Below, piece after piece: positions 60,871-64,000 of a DNA stretch of 64,000 bases. The notes below the pieces were generated by a model that was not told where the DNA came from, made no database searches, and saw nothing but the letters and a program-made list of their open reading frames with translations. Position 1 is the stretch's first letter; each line of letters starts with the position of its first letter. A program made the translations under genes and the position numbers. The DNA is from JAGRKR01 sp041397725. GTDB lineage: Bacteria; Pseudomonadota; Alphaproteobacteria; Rhizobiales; Hyphomicrobiaceae. The stretch covers positions 1-64,000 of the forward strand of contig JAWKVZ010000005.1 of the NCBI GenBank assembly GCA_041397725.1. The letters are read 5' to 3'.

Positions 60871-63800
60871 GTGGTCGCCCCGAGCGCTCCTGAGAAGACT
60901 GGCAGCGGTGGCCTGATCTCGATTTTCGTGCGCCACCGCACGGCCGCGAACCTGCTGATGCTGACCATGATGCTGGTTGGCGCGTTCAGCCTGATCCGGC
61001 TGAACACCCAGTTCTTCCCGACCATCGAAATCCCAATCATAAACGTGACGGTGAAATGGACCGGCGCTAGCGCCGAGGACGTCGAGGCGAACATTCTCGA
61101 CGCTCTCGAGCCGGAGTTGCGGTTCCTCGATGGCATCTATCAGGTAACGGCCTACGCGCGCGAAGGCGCCGCCACCATCTCCCTCGAATTCGAGCCGACG
61201 ACCGATATGCAGAAGGCGCAATCGGACGTCGAGCAGGCGGTGGCCCGCGTGACGACGCTGCCGGAGGCCTCCGAGCGGCCCGAAGTTTCGCGCGTGACGT
61301 TCTACGACCGCGTCGCCAACATCGCGATCTCCGGGCCGCTCCCGGAGCGCACGATCAAGGAGATCGCCAAGCAGCTCCGCGACGGCCTGCTGGGTGCCGG
61401 TATCGACCGCGTGACGTTCCTCGGCTTCCGCAAGGAGGAGATCAAGGTGCGGGTGCAGGAGGCCGAGCTCCGCCGCCTCAGGCTCTCCATCGACGATATC
61501 TCGAAGCGGGTTCGCGAGAGCACCGTAGACCTGCCGGCAGGGCGCCTCGAAGGGCGCAGCGAGATGCAACTGCGCTCGCTCGCGGAGCGGCGTACGCCGG
61601 AAGCCATCGCCGGCATCGAGGTGCGCGCGACGCGCACGGGCGAGAAGGTGCGGCTCGGCGATATCGCCGACGTCGGCACCGATTTCGATCGCGACGACAA
61701 GATCGGCCTTCTCGACGGCAACCCGGCGATCCAGCTCGAGGTGCAGCGCTCGGTCAAGGCCGACACGCTGAAGACCATGCGCATCATGCAGGACTATCTG
61801 GAGCGGGTGCGGCCGACATTGCCGGCCTCCGTCCAGATCGTCACCTACGACGTGCGCGGCAAGTTCGTCGTGGGACGCATCGGCATCCTCGTAGCCAACG
61901 GCATACAGGGGCTGGTGCTGGTGCTGCTCGTGCTGTTCATCCTGCTCAACATCGAGACCGCGCTGTGGGTCGCCGTCGGCATTCCGACCGCGATGCTGGC
62001 TGCCCTCGGCGTCATGTACATGAGCGGGCAGAGCATCAACATGGTGTCCATGTTCGGGCTCATCATGATGCTCGGCATCGTGGTCGATGACGCCATCGTC
62101 GTCGGCGAGGATATCGCCTCGCGCCTTGACCAGGGTGTGCCGCGCACGATGGCAGCCGAGCAAGGCGCCTGGCGCATGGTGGCGCCGGTCACCGCGTCGT
62201 CGCTGACGACGATGGCTGCCTTCCTGCCCATCCTGTTCATCGGCGATCGGCTCGGCGACATCATGCGCGCCATTCCGCTGGTGGTCATTGCCGTGCTGCT
62301 GGCCAGCCTGATCGAGTGCTTCCTGATTCTGCCGGCCCACCTTCGCCATGGTCTCGGGCGCTGGACGAAGCCAGGTCGCCTGAGGGCAGCCTTCGACCGC
62401 GGCTTCGATCGATTCCGCGACGGGCCTTTCCGCAGGTTCGTCGCCTTCACGTTCCGCTGGCGCTACATCACGCTCGGCACGATGCTGGCGGCGTTGATCG
62501 TCTCGTTCGGCATGGTCGCGGGCGGGCGCGTCGGCTTCAATTTCTTCCCATCGCCCGAGCCTGAGAATCTGACCGCACAGCTCGAGTTCGCCGCGGGCAT
62601 GCCGCGCGACGAGCAGAAGCTCGCGGTCGTCGCGGTCGAGCAGGCACTGCGCCGCGCCGAGCGCAAACTGCTCGTCGAGCTCTACAGGAAGAGGGGGCTC
62701 GAGCCGCCACCCGAGCGCCGCGCCACGGATCGGGACGGCGGCAGCACGGCTTTGGAGCAGAGCCTGTTCGATATCGTACGTCAATCGCTGCGCGGCATCT
62801 TCGGCGGCAACGAGATTGCGCTCGAGCGGCGGCTCGTCGAGGTGAGTTTCGCCGTGCTCGGCCAGTCTGGCCGCAGCCAGGGCGACAATGTCGCCGAAAT
62901 CGAGGTGCAGCTGACGCCGAGCGAGGAGCGGAACATCCAGACGCGGCTCATCGTGGCGGCCTGGTACCGTGAGTTGCCGAAGATCGCCGGACTGGAGCGC
63001 ATCGCCATCCTCGGGCGCCGTGGCGGGCCGCCAGGGCGCGACATCGACGTGTGGCTGCAGGATGCGCCCATCGAAGTGCTGAAAAAGGCGGCGGAGGAGC
63101 TGAAGCAGGCGCTGACCGGCTATCCCGGCGTCACCGCCATCGCGGACGACCTGCCCTACGGCAAGCGCGAGCTGGTGCTGGAGCTGACGCCGCGGGGCAG
63201 CGCACTCGGCTTCACGAGCCAGAGCGTCGGGCTGCAGGTCCGCAACGCCTTCGACGGCGCTATCGCCACCCGGTTCGCGCGGGGCGACGAGGAGGTCACC
63301 GTGCGCGTGCTGCGGGACCAGGAAGCCGGCGGCATTGCCGGCCTGTCGGCTCTTTATCTGGTGAGTCCGACGGGGGAGCGCGTGCCGCTGACGGAGGTCG
63401 TCGCCATCCGCGAGAAGGCCGGCTTTTCAATCGTCCAGCGGCGCGACGGGTCCCGCACGGTCTCGGTCACCGCCGATATAGATTCAACCCAGACCAGCAT
63501 CGGTGCCGTGCTCGGCAGCCTCGATGCCACGGTCATGCCGCAGCTCGTCGCGAAGTACGGACTGAAGTATCGCTTCAAGGGGCGTGACGAGGAGCGCGCC
63601 AAGTCGTTTCGCGACCTCAAATCGGGGGCGTTGCTGGCCCTGGCGCTGATCTACATCGTGCTGGCCTGGGTCTTCAGCAGCTATTGGCGGCCATTCAACG
63701 TGCTGCTGATCGTGCCGTTCGGCATCATGGGCGCATTCTACGGCCACTACATCATGGGAGCGGACCTGTCGATCGTCAGCATGATCGGCCTGTTGGGGCT

Positions 63801-64000
63801 GTCGGGCATTCTGGTCAACGATTCGATCGTGCTCGTCGACCAGGTCGACCGGCGGCTCGCGAGCGGCGATACGATCGCGGAGGCGGCGATTGGCGCCGCG
63901 CAGGATCGACTGCGCGCCGTGCTTCTGACGTCGCTGACGACGATCGGCGGGTTGCTGCCGCTGATGTTCGAGACGAGCCGGCAGGCTCAGTTCCTGATCC
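60871..64000 (+). CDS. RND efflux transporter permease (HAE1/AcrB-like), 3' partial
   Basis: At least 1043 residues, still open at the window end. After a short leader, the first helix (LLMLTMMLVGAFSLIRL) and NTQFFPTIEIPIINV are the RND porter beginning. TM4 carries the proton-relay aspartates D406-D407 (GIVVDDAIVVGED). The TM10-11 stretch LGLSGILVNDSIVLVDQVDRR is near the end, indicating an AcrB-like rather than CzcA-like pump. The substrate is unknown. The GTG at 60871, 3 bases after the adaptor stop, has AGGAG overlapping the adaptor end, so the two are coupled. No outer-membrane factor is within the window. Confidence 0.93.
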   Translation, partial: MVAPSAPEKTGSGGLISIFVRHRTAANLLMLTMMLVGAFSLIRLNTQFFPTIEIPIINVTVKWTGASAEDVEANILDALEPELRFLDGIYQVTAYAREGAATISLEFEPTTDMQKAQSDVEQAVARVTTLPEASERPEVSRVTFYDRVANIAISGPLPERTIKEIAKQLRDGLLGAGIDRVTFLGFRKEEIKVRVQEAELRRLRLSIDDISKRVRESTVDLPAGRLEGRSEMQLRSLAERRTPEAIAGIEVRATRTGEKVRLGDIADVGTDFDRDDKIGLLDGNPAIQLEVQRSVKADTLKTMRIMQDYLERVRPTLPASVQIVTYDVRGKFVVGRIGILVANGIQGLVLVLLVLFILLNIETALWVAVGIPTAMLAALGVMYMSGQSINMVSMFGLIMMLGIVVDDAIVVGEDIASRLDQGVPRTMAAEQGAWRMVAPVTASSLTTMAAFLPILFIGDRLGDIMRAIPLVVIAVLLASLIECFLILPAHLRHGLGRWTKPGRLRAAFDRGFDRFRDGPFRRFVAFTFRWRYITLGTMLAALIVSFGMVAGGRVGFNFFPSPEPENLTAQLEFAAGMPRDEQKLAVVAVEQALRRAERKLLVELYRKRGLEPPPERRATDRDGGSTALEQSLFDIVRQSLRGIFGGNEIALERRLVEVSFAVLGQSGRSQGDNVAEIEVQLTPSEERNIQTRLIVAAWYRELPKIAGLERIAILGRRGGPPGRDIDVWLQDAPIEVLKKAAEELKQALTGYPGVTAIADDLPYGKRELVLELTPRGSALGFTSQSVGLQVRNAFDGAIATRFARGDEEVTVRVLRDQEAGGIAGLSALYLVSPTGERVPLTEVVAIREKAGFSIVQRRDGSRTVSVTADIDSTQTSIGAVLGSLDATVMPQLVAKYGLKYRFKGRDEERAKSFRDLKSGALLALALIYIVLAWVFSSYWRPFNVLLIVPFGIMGAFYGHYIMGADLSIVSMIGLLGLSGILVNDSIVLVDQVDRRLASGDTIAEAAIGAAQDRLRAVLLTSLTTIGGLLPLMFETSRQAQFLI

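Noticed and set aside
60118..62784. 888-codon minus-strand frame
   Set aside because: Antisense shadow of the RND adaptor and pump genes in high-GC DNA; repetitive charged composition and no domain.

Overview
The window reads as a high-GC alphaproteobacterial chromosome, most likely Hyphomicrobiales or a relative. Reasons: strong third-position GC in almost every gene, an abundance of solute-binding transport genes (TAXI-TRAP and Bug/TctC types), CaiB/BaiF CoA-transferases, a TTAA-N7-TTAA CtrA-type box, and an ExoP/Wzc-type exopolysaccharide locus. I see no CRISPR array, intact insertion sequence or prophage.

Layout. 1-220 is the end of a GntR-type regulator. 0.4-17.6 kb is an organic-acid uptake and catabolism region: a TAXI receptor with its fused TRAP permease, a zeta-like GST, a TctC/Bug binding protein, an enolase-superfamily enzyme, a hotdog thioesterase, a GlcD-type flavoprotein, a TcuA-like dehydrogenase, an SMP-30 lactonase, an ABC binding protein with a TonB-like linker, an AsmA-like protein, acetoacetyl-CoA synthetase and an aspartoacylase-type amidohydrolase. 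17.7-24.0 kb holds a two-domain ABC permease translationally coupled to a di-haem cytochrome c, a histidine kinase, tRNA-Gln(TTG), a Cj0069-type protein and a DUF2161 protein. 24.0-28.5 kb is a gene-poor, lower-GC zone with an old 1.4-kb tandem duplication: copy B keeps two small secreted-protein genes and copy A keeps only their decayed relics. 28.6-37.9 kb carries assorted metabolic and envelope genes (TauD-type dioxygenase, dodecin, L,D-transpeptidase lipoprotein behind a CtrA-type box, DUF1445 hydro-lyase, CoA-transferase, M20 amidohydrolase, aspartic-protease-like protein, VOC protein, Ntn-hydrolase-like protein). 38.3-47.8 kb is a polysaccharide export and assembly locus: outer-membrane barrel, tyrosine autokinase, PhyH-type dioxygenase, two hexapeptide acyltransferases, flippase and O-antigen ligase, without glycosyltransferases in view. 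48.0-49.55 kb is a Ro60/Rsr gene preceded by a Y RNA. 49.7-64 kb has two metallo-beta-lactamase-fold proteins, another CoA-transferase, polA, moeA, an argE-type deacetylase, and an RND efflux adaptor and pump that runs off the end.

The most notable element is the unlabelled noncoding RNA at 49391-49550 (minus strand) just upstream of the Ro60 gene. It has a 21-position closing helix and an internal module made of a tRNA T-arm, an acceptor helix closed by a CCAA loop, and a tRNA D-arm, in that order. This is a circularly permuted tRNA, as expected for a YrlA-class bacterial Y RNA.
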